The notes: generated from the letters alone by a model not told the origin. A DNA stretch of 64,000 bases from Anthostomella pinea (GCA_963556695.1 CAUWAG010000011.1:248001-312000), one strand, 5' to 3'; counted from the stretch's first letter, positions 1 to 10,999 are shown. Made by a program: numbers and translations.

Positions 1-615
1 AGTTATAGAACGCCAAAGAAAGATTCATTATATGTGAGTATGCCGCGACTGTCAGTGCCCCTTCCGAATAGCACTTCAAAGGCTTCCAAAGGAACTGCCG
101 TACCAGACGGATCCCGGCATCAGACGATAGAAGTTGGAGGAGCTGCAGGCATCGGTTGTTGGCAAGTCAAATGTGAGGAAATAAGATCGAGAACTCCCTG
201 ACACTGTCGAGCCAGTTCCCCTTCTCTGTTTTGCCTGCTATGCTGCTCGTAGCAGATGAGCTTGCCCCGTAACCGCCGTTTGTTACTGTGTTACCGCCGC
301 CCGGCTTGCGCTTTGCTTTGAAAGTAGCGAACGTTTTGAGTCACGTTCTCCGTGTTCCACCTGACTCTCGCAGGAGAAATAAATAATGAAGGCGCTAAGC
401 ATAAGCACGCATCGGACAACGGCGAGGAAAGTATGGCCGAAAACCAGTAACTTGTCGTAATTCGGGGAGGGGGTTTGGATCCGGGCGAGTAGCAGTACGA
501 TTTTTACAAGATCGCAAAGAAGAGCAATTACCCATGAGCCGTAAAATCGATACCATATGACATTGGAAGCGCCTGTGGGGGCATCAAGCCCCATGCCAAA
601 AACCATGATACATGA

Positions 616-778
616 TGTTTGTTTGTTTTGTATTTAACGTGGGGGATTGCTCCTCAGTAGTGCAAACCACGCCTCCCAGAGCCTCTGCATCGCAGGGTTG
701 TGGAGGTATCAAGATAATAAGTACAGTCAGTCCCGCTCACGAGCCCATCCCCGTTGTTGCGGCGGGATGACCTTGGGT
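616..778 (-). mobile_element. 5'-truncated Tad-like LINE, 3' end only
   Basis: This piece is the reverse complement of the last ~160 bp of the full-length LINE at 44783-50374, including the CAAA-type tail (TTTG on this strand). It is flanked by a 14-bp target duplication, ACCATGATACATGA, at 602-615 and 779-792. Extreme 5' truncation is normal for target-primed reverse transcription. It lies inside a membrane-protein reading frame, which becomes continuous when the element is removed. Confidence 0.9.
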
Positions 779-980
779 ACCATGATACATGAGAGCAAGC
801 TGACAACGGCATCCTCTGAAGGCCAGTGATGCCATATGATCACCTCGGCGACTTCGAGTGTCCCTTCGAGACAAAAGCAACCGATGAATAGAAGAAGGCA
901 GCAACAGACGAGAAATTTCTTAATATGGGTTCGAATGGCACCTCCCAATGAGGGCAGACATATCGTGGTGATGGAGGTAA

Positions 981-1178
981 TGTGAGATTTCAAAGTGTTC
1001 TATTAAGGAGAGGAATTCCAGCTACTCCGGAGCGGCCAGAATGGCCCTATATATATCCAAGATACTAAAGGAAAGGATACGTGGCCTTATATTGGCCACG
1101 TATGTGACAGAGTCACGAATGGGGATGGTGATCCTGAAGGATGACTATGGATGGGCTAACATAGCCCAGAATCCAACA
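981..1178 (-). mobile_element. Solo LTR of the window's Copia family
   Basis: This 198-bp sequence is the reverse complement of the LTRs at 56183-56380 and 61352-61549, with ends TGTGAGATTT and AATCCAACA on this strand. It is flanked by perfect 5-bp duplications GGTAA (976-980 and 1179-1183), so it is a solo LTR left by LTR-LTR recombination of an inserted element. It interrupts the ABC-transporter-like reading frame close to its start. Confidence 0.93.
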
Positions 1179-1226
1179 GGTAACAGCAAAGCAGAGAAAG
1201 ACTGCCAATAGCCGCGGTGGCATCAT

Positions 1227-2574
1227 GGTGGGGTCACACTAAGCGGCCTGGGTCAGGTGTGAGATGATGGCATTGTTAACTGGTTCGTAGAGAAACTGCC
1301 GACAATGATGGAGTTTAGGGGGTGGATATTGTTGAACGCCGTTTACCGCTCTGGACTGATCTTTTCGCACACGGGGTAGAACCTTGGGCGGACTTGACGC
1401 GAGCGAGTAAGTGACGCCGAGTCCATGTGCTATATCGCGTGATTAACAGGGATGACAGGTGCCGACAAGCATTTCTGCACGGTCAGTTGCTACCGCTTTC
1501 ACCTACTGGATTAACAGCGCACCTGCTCTGCCGCCTTTCGCCAAGCTTGTTTTCGATGGCAGCCCCGTCCCCCACCATAGCTCCAAGATATTCCAGGGCG
1601 TGGTTGTTCGCGACTCGATATGGCCCGTCGCTGTGAAGATGCAGTGGCTGTTTACGAACGAGACCTGCTAGCTAGGCAGCTGTATGTGTATGTATAGTAT
1701 GAGACCTAGCCTAGCACGCCCGCGCGCCCTTTTGGAGGCCCAGGACCGCCGCTATGCGGCAGGCCCCCTGGCGTCAAAATTTATAACAACAATAAAAATG
1801 GGGTGTGTTGCTGGCCCAGGTCCACGCCCTCGGTCACATACGGTGTTTAGCCCACGTCCACAGCCAGCAGTAGCCTCCATCACCTACAGTCTACACACAC
1901 ATACACACAATACACTGCAGTTTTGCCCTGCAACAGAACCGATCTTATGTGCGCAGTAAATCCTACTTAGCATCCCCGTCGTCTATGCCGGTCCCACGTC
2001 ATTTTCTCACTCCAGCCTTCCATCAAGCAAACGATGCTTTCCACGTAAATATATATGTTTTGCCAACGTCCTGATTTCCTTCGTAGACCTCGAGCTCGCT
2101 TCGGCTTCGGTTCCTCGGTTGTATCAATTCGGGTTCTCTTTGGAGGCCGTGGTCTTTTCCACACGGCCGGCCTGTCAGCGAAACCAGGCTATGGCCCAGG
2201 CTCCAGCGATGACAATGTGGTTGAGTCGGCCAACGATTCCATCGCCAGCCTCCTATTCTGCGCTTTGCTCTCTTCAGCTTTGCTAGCCTGCGCGGCAGAC
2301 CCTGCATCATTGCTACAGCTTGGAGGACAGATTGTTGCGGCGTTCAATGGGCTCTGCGAGTCAGATGTAGATGATTGAGAGGATTCAACAGGGCCTAAGC
2401 ATTATCCTTTTGCCAGAGGGGCTGGATCGGGGCGGAATGTTCGTGAGTCATCCTGATTGGCGTGCTGTATTCTGCCAATACATGCAGCCTCCCCTTAACT
2501 GAGTGACCCGCTATGGTGCAGGCTGTTCGACACATTTAATCCAACCACATGTACCGAGCAGGATGACCATACGA
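1227..2574. other. No gene recognised
   Basis: Only short ORFs on both strands with no family resemblance, no splice structure I could defend and no structural RNA signature. Base composition is moderate. Probably intergenic or decayed sequence. Confidence 0.5.
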
Positions 2575-2590
2575 CTGACTGGATGCAACG

Positions 2591-3591
2591 TTTGTTTGTT
2601 TGTTGTTTGTTTTGTTTGTTTTGTATTTAACGTGGGGGGTAGCTCCTCAGTAGTGCAAACCACGCCTCCCAGAGCCTCTGCATCGCAGGGTTGTGGAGGT
2701 CTCAAGATAATAAGTACAGTCAGTCCCGCTCACGGGCCCATCCCCGTTGTTGCAGCGGTATGACCTTGGGATCATCCATCTGGTCCTTTAAGAAAAGCTA
2801 TCTATTAGGGGCAGATTGTTGAAAAGAACTTGTTTTTTTTTATGAATTTTGTCCATTCTGTGTTCCTCTCCCCTAAGTATTATAAACAAGCTGCCCTAGG
2901 CGAGTACCTAGGCAGTAGCCGGTTTTTCCCTAACCTCTTACAAAAGAAAATGTATTATGGTGTTTTCTTCTCACCATAGTTGCAGTGATCATTCGAGTCC
3001 GTATGCCCAAAGCGTTCATAGTATCTGGCAAAGTCACCATGTCCAGATCTGGCTACTAGAAGTCTGTGTAAAGTACTCCTCTTAAAATATATAAGGTCTC
3101 TTTTAGTTATTATATGTGAGTATACTTCTTGATATCTAGGTTCTGATTGGTCTTTTTATTATTGGTTGAATTCTTTCTTGTCCTTTTTTTTGAGATCTCT
3201 CTTAACCCAAGAGATTATAGGAAGGTTTGTTGTGTCTGTTTCTAGCATGGCACCCTCTTTTATTAGTGTGTTGGCAGCTTTATTGCCATTAATATCTCTG
3301 TATCCAGGAATCCATTTGACGGTCACTCCAGGAGTATGTGCTGTGGCAAGTTCTTGAAATCGTAGAAAAATGTTCTGTGATGTCTCGGGTGGAGTCTCAT
3401 TGAGCCCATCTACCACTGACGTGTTGTCCAGACAGACATATAGCTGTTTTCCATGTCCAATTGCCCTGGCTGCTGCAAGACCTTGGAGAGCACCATGGAC
3501 TTCAGCATCTACTACTTCTGCTTGGAAAAGTCTGCCCTTTCCCCGGTATATTTCTTGTGTAGTGCCGCCTTTCCTGATTGTATAACCCCAT
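2591..3591 (-). mobile_element. 5'-truncated Tad-like LINE, RNase H and 3' end
   Basis: The piece matches the final ~1 kb of the LINE at 44783-50374 on the opposite strand. It covers most of the ribonuclease H domain (encoding LYVCLDNTSVVDGLN and the KWIPGYRDINGNKAA region), the C-terminal Cys/His segment and the 3' untranslated end with its TTTG-type tail. A 16-bp target duplication, CTGACTGGATGCAACG, flanks it at 2575-2590 and 3592-3607. The reading frame has lost its end and carries substitutions such as HRDIDGN to YRDINGN, so it is dead. Confidence 0.92.
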
Positions 3592-3607
3592 CTGACTGGA
3601 TGCAACG

Positions 3608-4241
3608 CGAGCGGGACATGGTGTGGAAGGTTGTGGCTCAGTTCCAAGTATTTGAGGTACGTGGATTGGGCGCCCCTATCACAACCCCTCTCAAAACTCC
3701 AGACACCCTCATGCTGTTCGACAGAGATTCTATTACGAAATAAGGACAGGGGGCAAAGAAATAATGGCAGATAGTCCAGCGATCGACTCGAGCCCAGACC
3801 CTGGCCGTTTACTAGCAGTGCACTGCTTACAATCTTGATATGAGGTATCCCCGGATGCCCGCCCCGCACCCAACTCCTGGCACCTGGCACATCGCAGGTT
3901 AGCCCCCAATTCCTAGCCAGAACAGATAGACAGGCTCTACTTCAGTGATCAATCTAGGCATCTTAGCCAACACTAAGGCGAGAGAGATCTCTAGACGACT
4001 CGATTATTCAGTGAACCCCGGTCCAGACCAAGCCCCAGCATCTGAGTGTCTTCTAGTTGGTAAAAGCCTCTATCGTCCTTTGTGTTGGCCTACCTCAGAA
4101 CATACACCCTATAGAACCTTTTAGCCTTATAGGTTAGACGGTTCATTATATTTTGTCGATTTATCCTTTGAACAAAAGGATTCCGATCTTTCTCCCTGTC
4201 TTTTAAATCTAGATTTGCAACTACTTCTAGTTTCTAAAAGA
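3608..4241. other. No gene recognised
   Basis: Mostly unremarkable sequence. From about 4140 it becomes pyrimidine-rich, as in a fungal promoter or leader ahead of the ATG at 4242. Nothing else could be supported. Confidence 0.45.
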
Positions 4242-4555
4242 TGCCTCCCGCGTTAGATAATATCCCTTCGAGACCCGTCACCCCAGCTGTCTATGACACA
4301 CTGCCAGGAAGACGTATCGCAATACCTCTACGAGGGAGCAGCTTGCAAAACGAACGTAGACCAGCCCGACCATACTCCAAATCGAAAGTCTGAGCAGCCG
4401 CAGTCGGACCTCGGGGTGGAACTGTCGCTAGTAAACCTCTGCCTAGACTGCCGGTTGAGCGACACGGCGGCGGCGGCGATCAGGATATACCTTCCTTTGC
4501 GTTACTTGGGGCAGAAGAGGCGGACTCTTTCTCGCTTCGCCGAACAGACTAGCGC
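4242..4555 (+). pseudogene. Decayed reading frame, unknown product
   Basis: An ATG at 4242 follows a pyrimidine-rich leader. It opens a frame beginning MPPALDNIPSRPVTPAVYD that continues through one TGA (at the KV/AA position, about 4391) to a TAG near 4553. The translation is proline- and arginine-rich with no recognised domain. CGA to TGA would explain the internal stop. It could equally be chance coding potential. Confidence 0.25.
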
Positions 4556-5396
4556 AGATTCTGTACCTCCCCAACTAAACAGGAAATCCCGGTTCGTTCC
4601 CGGTCATGCGCCGTGCCCAACAGTGGGTAAATGGTCATACATACACGGTCCCGAGCGGAACTGAGCAACGGCACACCCGAGATGACACGACGACCAGCTG
4701 AACGTGAACCTATAGCGTGGGGGTAACCTCTGTAATCGAGATATGCGCCACAACATTCAGCATCCTTGCCCTTGCCTCCTGTCGGTACACGCGGTCCTAG
4801 GGTCCCGGGGTACAAGAAGGAAAGTCACCAGGTAGACGCGGTCCGCTGCTAGCCAACCGCGTAACTCCCGGAGCTTGAGTCGGTGTATGAAGCTCTTGCA
4901 TTACACCTTGGTCTGTAGGATCAGCGGATATAGCCAATAAGCGCAGGCAATCAACAGTTACATGCACAGGGGCACAGATTGGATAACTCTTGGATCCAGG
5001 GGCCCCCTGGCGGGAATGCCTGTTGAGCCATACTACAGCTCATTACCCACCTGTCGATGTGAGGTGCGGCTTGCCTTCGACGATGTAGAAGAGGATCCAT
5101 ACGTTGTCCTGGCTACGTACCTAGGTACGCATTTTAAACACCTAGAGAAGTCAGGAGTGCCCATGTACATCTCACTCCATAATAAACTCGACCTTTTCAT
5201 CTGCGATGCATCCTGAGCCATAGATTCTACGCAATCTAGTCACAGCATGTACCTACATCTTTCACGGACGTCAGGGACTCCTGAGGGCCAACGCCTCACA
5301 GCAGTAGAAAGCAGTACACAGTTTCTAACATAAGTCATCCAAGCCTTGTACGACATAATACCAAGTCAATACCAGACTCCTGAGCTCCCGTCCAGA
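4556..5396. other. No gene recognised
   Basis: Upstream region of the zinc-finger gene. Short ORFs on both strands show no similarity I recognise. No TATA box or operator could be assigned with confidence. Confidence 0.45.
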
Positions 5397-7170
5397 ATGC
5401 CGCAGTCTTCTGTCGGGACCTCAAATCGGCGAACCCTCCGTCCCAGGCCGGTCGACCCCACGGAGGCTTCTCAACAGCCGCTACCACAGGCCGCTATACA
5501 GCCCGCTGCCCCCAGGACAAGAATAATCAAAGTAGCCTCCAACAAAACGACAATTCAACCAGCAGCCGCAGACGGAAAACATCTTTGCCATCATTGTTCC
5601 CAGACTTTCAAATCCCCAAACCACTTTAGGCGTCACATGCGCCTCCGTAAGTCTCGAGCAGAACTAAATGCGTTGCTAATATGCTAACGTAGTTATACAA
5701 GACACCGGCGAGTGCCCATACATCTGCGAATTATGCGGCAAAGGGTATAACCGAAAAGATTATCTCTTTCGACACAAGTGGAGCCATAGAAAGAACCCGT
5801 TACCTACCGCGGCGCGACTTCCATCCTCCCTTCCCAAGCCTGACGCCGTGCGCCAGAGCGGCCTCCATTTGCCAGTCCGCAAACGAAAACATTCGAAGAT
5901 TGAACCAAACGCAGAAGGAAGATATCCTTGCCCTTACGATGGTTGTAATAATCACTACCACCAGCCTAGTGACGCAAGGCGTCACTATGACAGCCGTAAG
6001 GCGTCACTATAACCGCCGTAAGTCTCGAGAAAATCTAAATGCTGTGCTAATATGCTAATGTGGTTATACCAGACACCCAAAGCAAACCCCTGTGCTCTTG
6101 GTGACATAAAGAGTTTACCCGACAATCGGGTCTCAAGCTACACATTGAATTGTGCCCCAATCGTGGAAAGGATATCCAGAAGGAAGAGGGCGATACGAGC
6201 CATGTGAATGGCATGAGCAACATTCCTGGTCCCAAGCCTGTCGCCAACACTGTCGCCAACCCCACGGAGGCTTCTCAACAGCCGCTACCACAAGCCGCTA
6301 TACAGTTCAAGTCGTCCATTGAGGAGAAGAACATCAATCGGAACCCAGACCAGGCTCAGGCTGGCAACGCGGGAAGGCCTAGAAAGCGGCTAGCTTGCGG
6401 CCCGTGTCGTAACAAGAATGCCCGGTGCGACAGACAGCATCCGAGCTGCGGTCGGTGCTCCCAGCTGCAACACGACTGTAGCTACTCGAAAGGGCAGGCT
6501 TGCGCCCCGTGTCTTGAGAATAATGTCCGGTGCGACAAACAGTATCCGAGCTGCGGCCGGTGCTCCCAGCTGCGACACGACTGTACCCCCAGGCCCCCCA
6601 GAAGAACCAGAGCCTCCAACAAAACGACCTTCACCCAGACTAGGCCCTTAAACCGTTACTTGCAAATCCGTAAGTCTCGAGCAGATCTAAATACCTTACT
6701 AATATGCTAACGTAGTTATACAAGAACCAAAACCCCGCCCCGTCAAGAAAAACGGTATCGAGGAAGAAGAGGGCGATATGGGCCAGGTGGATGGCATGAG
6801 CAACAGTTCTGATAAGCTTGTGGACCCGTCACTTGGCATGGAAGTGATGACCAACGACTCGAACCAGCTCTGTGGATCAAACCACGTCAGCTTCGGGGAG
6901 AGGTACGAGACACCGGGGTCTAACCTTGTGGGCCAGTTCAGTGGTATGGAAGAGATGACCAACGACTCGAACCAGCGCCGTGGATCACGCCGCGTCGGGT
7001 TTGTGGAGGAGGAGTACGGGACACACGATGGAGGTTTGGACATCATTCCCTCTCACATGATCGAGCATCGGCTACTTCTTCCATCCAGTAGTAGCCATAT
7101 GGACGCCAATAGTGCTGGTGTGAAAGATTTGTTTGGAAATGTACTCCCGGCCTGGCTTACGGGGGAATAA
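5397..7170 (+). CDS. Composite C2H2 / tandem Zn2Cys6 zinc-finger protein, four exons, one in-frame TGA
   Basis: Exons 5397-5646, 5702-5995 (or to 6017), 6073-6669 and 6725-7170 give about 528 aa. Splicing intron 1 restores the last His of finger 1 and makes a classic HTGE linker (RLHTGECPY), strong evidence that the intron is real. C2H2 fingers lie near residues 64-84, 91-112 and 159-181. A fourth at about 189-208 is broken by TGA at 6102-6104 where its second Cys belongs. Two Zn2Cys6 clusters (C-x2-C-x6-C-x6-C-x2-C-x6-C) follow at about 290-316 and 325-351. The C-terminal half has two repeats around GMEVMTNDSNQ. Repeated exon words (PTEASQQPLPQAAIQ twice, ASNKTT twice) show internal duplication. 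Probably a nuclear DNA-binding protein. The TGA makes function uncertain. Confidence 0.65.
5647..5701 (+). repeat. Near-identical intron copy 1
   Basis: A 55-nt GT-AG intron with donor GTAAGT, branch site TGCTAAC and acceptor ATACAAG. It differs from copy 3 at four positions and from copy 2 at about eight. It sits in phase 1 and splits the codon of the last His of a C2H2 finger. Confidence 0.85.
6018..6072 (+). repeat. Near-identical intron copy 2, with duplicated donor
   Basis: A 55-nt copy of the same intron with acceptor ATACCAG. A 22-nt tandem duplication just before it creates an alternative donor GTAAGG at 5996. Only that upstream donor keeps the frame: C plus AC gives the final His of finger 3, whereas the 6018 donor leaves an in-frame TAA in the exon. 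Confidence 0.75.
6670..6724 (+). repeat. Near-identical intron copy 3
   Basis: A 55-nt copy in phase 1, differing from copy 1 at four positions, with the same donor, branch site and acceptor. It follows the double Zn2Cys6 exon rather than a C2H2 finger. The exon sequences immediately around the three copies are much less alike than the introns. Confidence 0.8.
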
Positions 7171-7390
7171 TCAGGTACCCACAGGTGTAGTCCTGACAGG
7201 ATGTGCTCATGTAGTCTTGATTTAGCCGATTCGCAATCATGGCAAGGATTGAGGTCATGAGACCGCTCCAAGTGACGCAAGGCATCGTTACAATCCACCA
7301 TGCAGAGAGGGCAGCGGTGCTGGTTGATGATGTGAGTCTTGAACGTGTATATATTATATGAACATTTTCCGTATCCATGGTCTTAATAGT
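7165..7390 (-). pseudogene. Possible C2H2-like zinc-finger fragment
   Basis: On the minus strand a frame reads KTHIINQHRCPLCMVDC, then RHLERSH, then LNPCHDCESAKSRLHEH. The Cys/His spacings fit two or three degenerate C2H2 fingers. There is no clear start, and the frame upstream is interrupted. It is tail-to-tail with the composite zinc-finger gene and may be the remnant of a relative. Fortuitous Cys/His spacing cannot be excluded. Confidence 0.35.
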
Positions 7391-7649
7391 AGCTAAGAAG
7401 GCTTTCGATCGCATCCGTACAGGACGGCATTGTCGTTCTTAGGGAGAACGCTTGGGTCGCAATGTGACTTGGTGTGATCACGATCGCTTATACGCCCTGC
7501 CTACAAGGTAGGCCCAGTATTGTGATCTAAGGAGGACTGCATAAGGCGTGGAATTAGATAGACTACTTGGGCGCTGGGAGAAACAGCTCGGCAGAGTTGA
7601 ATGGGACGTCCACGTCGGACGTTTGCTACATAATGTGGTAAAATGAATA

Positions 7650-9881
7650 CCATGCCCCACCCACCACTCGGCCACCCCCACCACTCGGACTGCAAAATCT
7701 ACTGCCACACACCAAAACATCAACAACTTCACTTACAGCGAAATCAGTCAATTCATGGTATCTTCGGCTGCAAAAACGTGCAATCTACTCGTCTATAGCG
7801 GTTTAGTTATCGTATCTAGCCGGCCGGCGACTCTGTTGGCCCGAACGGGTCTCCCTAGCGGCTACAATCTCCTCCTCTTCTTCTGAATCAGAGCTTTCAT
7901 CCTCTTTCTCCTCATCAGTGGTATCTTTAATAACCACAGGCTGCGCGGCCCTGCGGCCTCTTTGAGGCTGTTCCTCACTAGCTGCCAGAATATCCGGGAT
8001 ATTTTTGAAGCATTTATTCGGGTTGGAGATCTTTCTGCGCTTTTTAGGGCGCATGCGGTCTAGTTCGGCCTCCAGGCTCTCGATCTTCTGGTCCTTTAGC
8101 ACCATCTTTCCTGATTGCTTCTCAAAGGCTTTTGTAACCTTGCGTAACTTCAGCCGAGTGGTTAGGGACTTGTTTTTGCCCATATCCATGATTTGGCGGC
8201 TATTTTCAGGCGTCTGGAAATCTTCAGGTTCTGAACTTTTGACATGTTCAGGCTCAGGGGTTGCGGCCTTATCCTGTTGGATTTCTTGATACGATAAAGA
8301 CTTTCTGCGGTTAATAGGCCAATTGCCAGTAGTTCTAAAGACAGCCTGACAATTTTTGACCGTCAAGCCGTCGTTCCTTGCCTTGGAGTAGCATCTGATG
8401 AAGTTGATCTTGTCCACAGGGGCAGCATCAGTTAGAGTAGCTAACTGAGCGATATGCTTGCGGTAAGCAGCTTTCACGGCGTTAAAGGGGCCGTTATCAA
8501 GTGGTTAAAGCCCGTGGGAGGTATGTGCTGGAAGAAAACAAAGCTGAACGTTATTCAAGAAACACGTAATTATGAATTCATCCTACCACTAAATGGTTAG
8601 CTATACATCTATGGATTTCAAGCGAAATAAAATAGAGGAAAATAAAGGAGTTAATACGTACGGGGGTATGGCTCTTATGCCCATTAAGGATCAAGAGTAC
8701 CGTTTCAGAATTGTCATCTTCTCGTACCTGGTTGGCTTGAGGAAGGAAAACCTTTTCCAACCACTTAACAGCAACTGCGTTATCTATCCAGCTATTATCA
8801 GTGCATATATAATGCCAGGGGGCAATCTCTCTGAACTCCTGAAAGAACCACTGGGCCTGGAGATCTTTTCCTTTAAATATAATGCCTGGCGTAAGGGCCT
8901 TGCCCGTAGCGGAGATGGCCTCAATGAAGGAGGTCCAGCCGCGGCCTTGGTCGCTCTTTAAGAAGGTCTTTTTCATCTCCGTGCTGCCCAAAACGAGACC
9001 ATCAAGCCCTAAATAGGTTAATTAATGGATAAAGTTAACAGGGGATTATTCAGGGATTATTCAGGGGCTTTCCCGTACCGAAACCCGCCATGATACCGCC
9101 CTCATCTATGTTGTACATGTTCTGGGGCTTTACCCAATTGAAATCCTCACAATGATCGAAGTACCAGTTAACAGATTTTGGCATAAAGCCCTTAAATCGA
9201 GCGGCTTCCTGTCTGCGGCCAATTTTTGTCTTTATTTGGGGGTTACGGCGAAGAAATCCATCCATCCAGTTCTTCCCAACTGTCTCAGTGATACCGTTTA
9301 ACTTGGAGGTAGCCTGAATGATTGCCTTAACGGCGCTATGCGATAGGGCGAGCCCTAGAGACTCCTGACGAAGTTTCCACTGGGCTAGGCGTGTTTCATG
9401 CTCGTCGGATAGTCTTCTTTTTGGCTGCTGCGTCTCTCCCTTCGAAGGTTTGCCATTGAGGCGGTCAGACAGCGTCTGCTTAGGGATACCCCATTTCTGA
9501 GCGGATTTTCGGACCGACAGCTTGTTATCGGTGACATCTAGTATGGCATCTGCCATAGTATCCTCTGTATAAGAAGGTATTTCGAGAGTCACGATGCTAC
9601 GTTGCATATAAAAGAAGAAGAGAACGGGTGCATAAAGGGCAAATTTGCCCTTATGAGGGGTAGAAATCACGGGCGGGGGGACCCCTCATCGCCGGGTCTG
9701 GCTAAAAGGATCTACATTGGGATAAACCTCAAGAAAAGAGCTATTCAGCGAACTAATTACATCCCGGATCCCTTCAAAAACAGCTGGATTCGGTATAAGT
9801 GAAGTTGTTGATGTTTTGGTGTGTGGCAGTAGATTTTGCAGTCCGAGTGGTGGGGGTGGCCGAGTGGTGGGTGGGGCATGG
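7650..9881 (-). mobile_element. pogo/Fot-type DNA transposon with ~86-bp inverted repeats
   Basis: The ends are long, apparently perfect inverted repeats of about 86 bp, beginning CCATGCCCCACCC inside TA target duplications at 7648-7649 and 9882-9883. Each repeat contains the word CCACCACTCGG twice. The element encodes one transposase on the minus strand. The length of 2.23 kb and TA target fit the Fot/pogo group. The good match of its ends suggests recent insertion, although the transposase is already damaged. Confidence 0.93.
7803..9607 (-). pseudogene. pogo/Fot transposase, inactivated
   Basis: Start chosen at the Met at 9607 (MQRSIVTLEIPSYTED). An N-terminal psq/HTH region (KSAQKWGIPKQTLSDRLNG) is followed by a CENP-B-type DNA-binding segment and the DDE domain. 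The first Asp is in YNIDEGG. The second, normally LILDGH, is Asn here (LILNGHKSH). The third is in PLDNGPF. Two introns of about 70 nt fit: GTACGG...TTTAG after MAGFG, and GTACGT...GGTAG after KSHTP. In HTSHGL-stop-PLD a Gln codon has become TAA. The C-terminus is a coiled coil with an acidic tail. Asp to Asn plus the stop make it dead. Confidence 0.85.
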
Positions 9882-9883
9882 TA

Positions 9884-10999
9884 TGATCCATCAACTCCAA
9901 GCATCCAAATCAGCTACATGCGAGCAACAAGCCCGCTGTTTTAACCTTCCCACCCAGTACCTTTACACCTTGCTCGAGGTATAATAATGAGCTCGCCAAC
10001 AGCGCCGGCCCAGAGGAGTGGCCGCTCACGCCCACGCCATCCAAGGGGCACAGAGCAGGCAGCCCAGCGATTATAGAGCAGCATCTACCATCACCACGCA
10101 GATGTCCACACCAACAGCAACATCTGCCCCAGGAAGACGACGCCACCTACACCAAGCAAGCAGGCGCTTCATCCGCCCACAGCGCCTGAAGGGTCGACAC
10201 ATGGAACCAAACATGGGAATAGCCGGCTCACAACGCTTCGATCTCCCCTCTCGGTAAACATGACTGCCACTCAAGAGCGCCTTCGAACACTCCAATCTTT
10301 TAAAGAGAAGAACCAGGCTGAAAGACGCTTGTCGGCGCTGGACCGTCCTCCGAATCATGCCAAAGCCGACAACAAGCCTTCCAGTATGGGTACCGAACGC
10401 GACTCCTTCGCAGCCCTACATCCTTTGAGTCCCACCAAACGAAAGCGAATGGATGGACACAGACGGACGATCTGTCCGGTACAGACGAGCACGCGAAGCG
10501 ATTTAATAAGCCCTCAATGCCAAGCAATACGAACCTGAAGATCCAGCCTACATCAAAGGGACATAGTGAGGATCGGGGCTGACGCAAGTGGTGGAACATC
10601 CCGATGCTCTTCCTGAGATCGTGTGGATTTACATTGCGTATCCTTCGCCTTGTCACGACCAACCGAACGTTGGCGAGGCAAGCCGACCAAGGCCCTTGGG
10701 AGATCTGGGTTGTCCTTAATTATACCAAACCACCACTTCCTGGTTTTCTCCTCGATAAAAAGCTCGTTTAACGACATACGATGCGTCCAACACACATAGA
10801 GTCGTGACTCTGAGCTCGTGCACTTCGAAAGATCTCGCCGGATGAGTATTGGGGATCGGCCTAGATGCAAGACCGCGGCTGCGGGTTTTGGACTCTTACA
10901 AATATATCGGTATCTTTCAATAGGCCTCCGTACGATACACCCTCAATCGTAGCTGCTCTAACCCTGTAATATTAAGACATACTCTTAGGCTACGAGCTT
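9884..10999. other. No gene recognised
   Basis: Several overlapping ORFs on both strands (for example a lysine/arginine-rich one at 10260-10538) with no recognised family. No intron pattern or start context is convincing. Confidence 0.4.

Larger units (their letters stand above)
1..1226 (-). pseudogene. ABC transporter (ABCB/HMT1-like) N-terminal part, broken by two insertions
   Basis: If the LINE piece at 616-778 and the LTR at 981-1178 are removed with one copy of each target duplication, one frame runs from the ATG at 1226 (alternative 1223) to 283. It carries several hydrophobic segments, as in the extra N-terminal membrane domain of HMT1/ABCB6-type half transporters. After in-frame TAA and TAG codons, another frame near 1-90 encodes a stretch with FLWKPLKCYSEGALTVAA, which resembles the start of the ABC transmembrane domain (usual form FLWxPxxQYSxxAxxTAA). 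The part between has probably lost helices. The ATP-binding domain would lie outside the window. The ABC assignment rests on my recall of the family pattern. That this is a membrane protein cut by two transposon insertions is clear from the sequence. Confidence 0.55.

Noticed and set aside
2575..3607. ORF at 3159-3890 as a single host gene
   Set aside because: Its central and C-terminal part is LINE RNase H. The N-terminal part is host DNA beyond the target duplication, so the ORF is a chance fusion.
7478..7732. ORF MKLLMFWCVAVDFAVRVVG, also present at 9799-9984 on the other strand
   Set aside because: Both are translations of the pogo inverted repeat, not genes.
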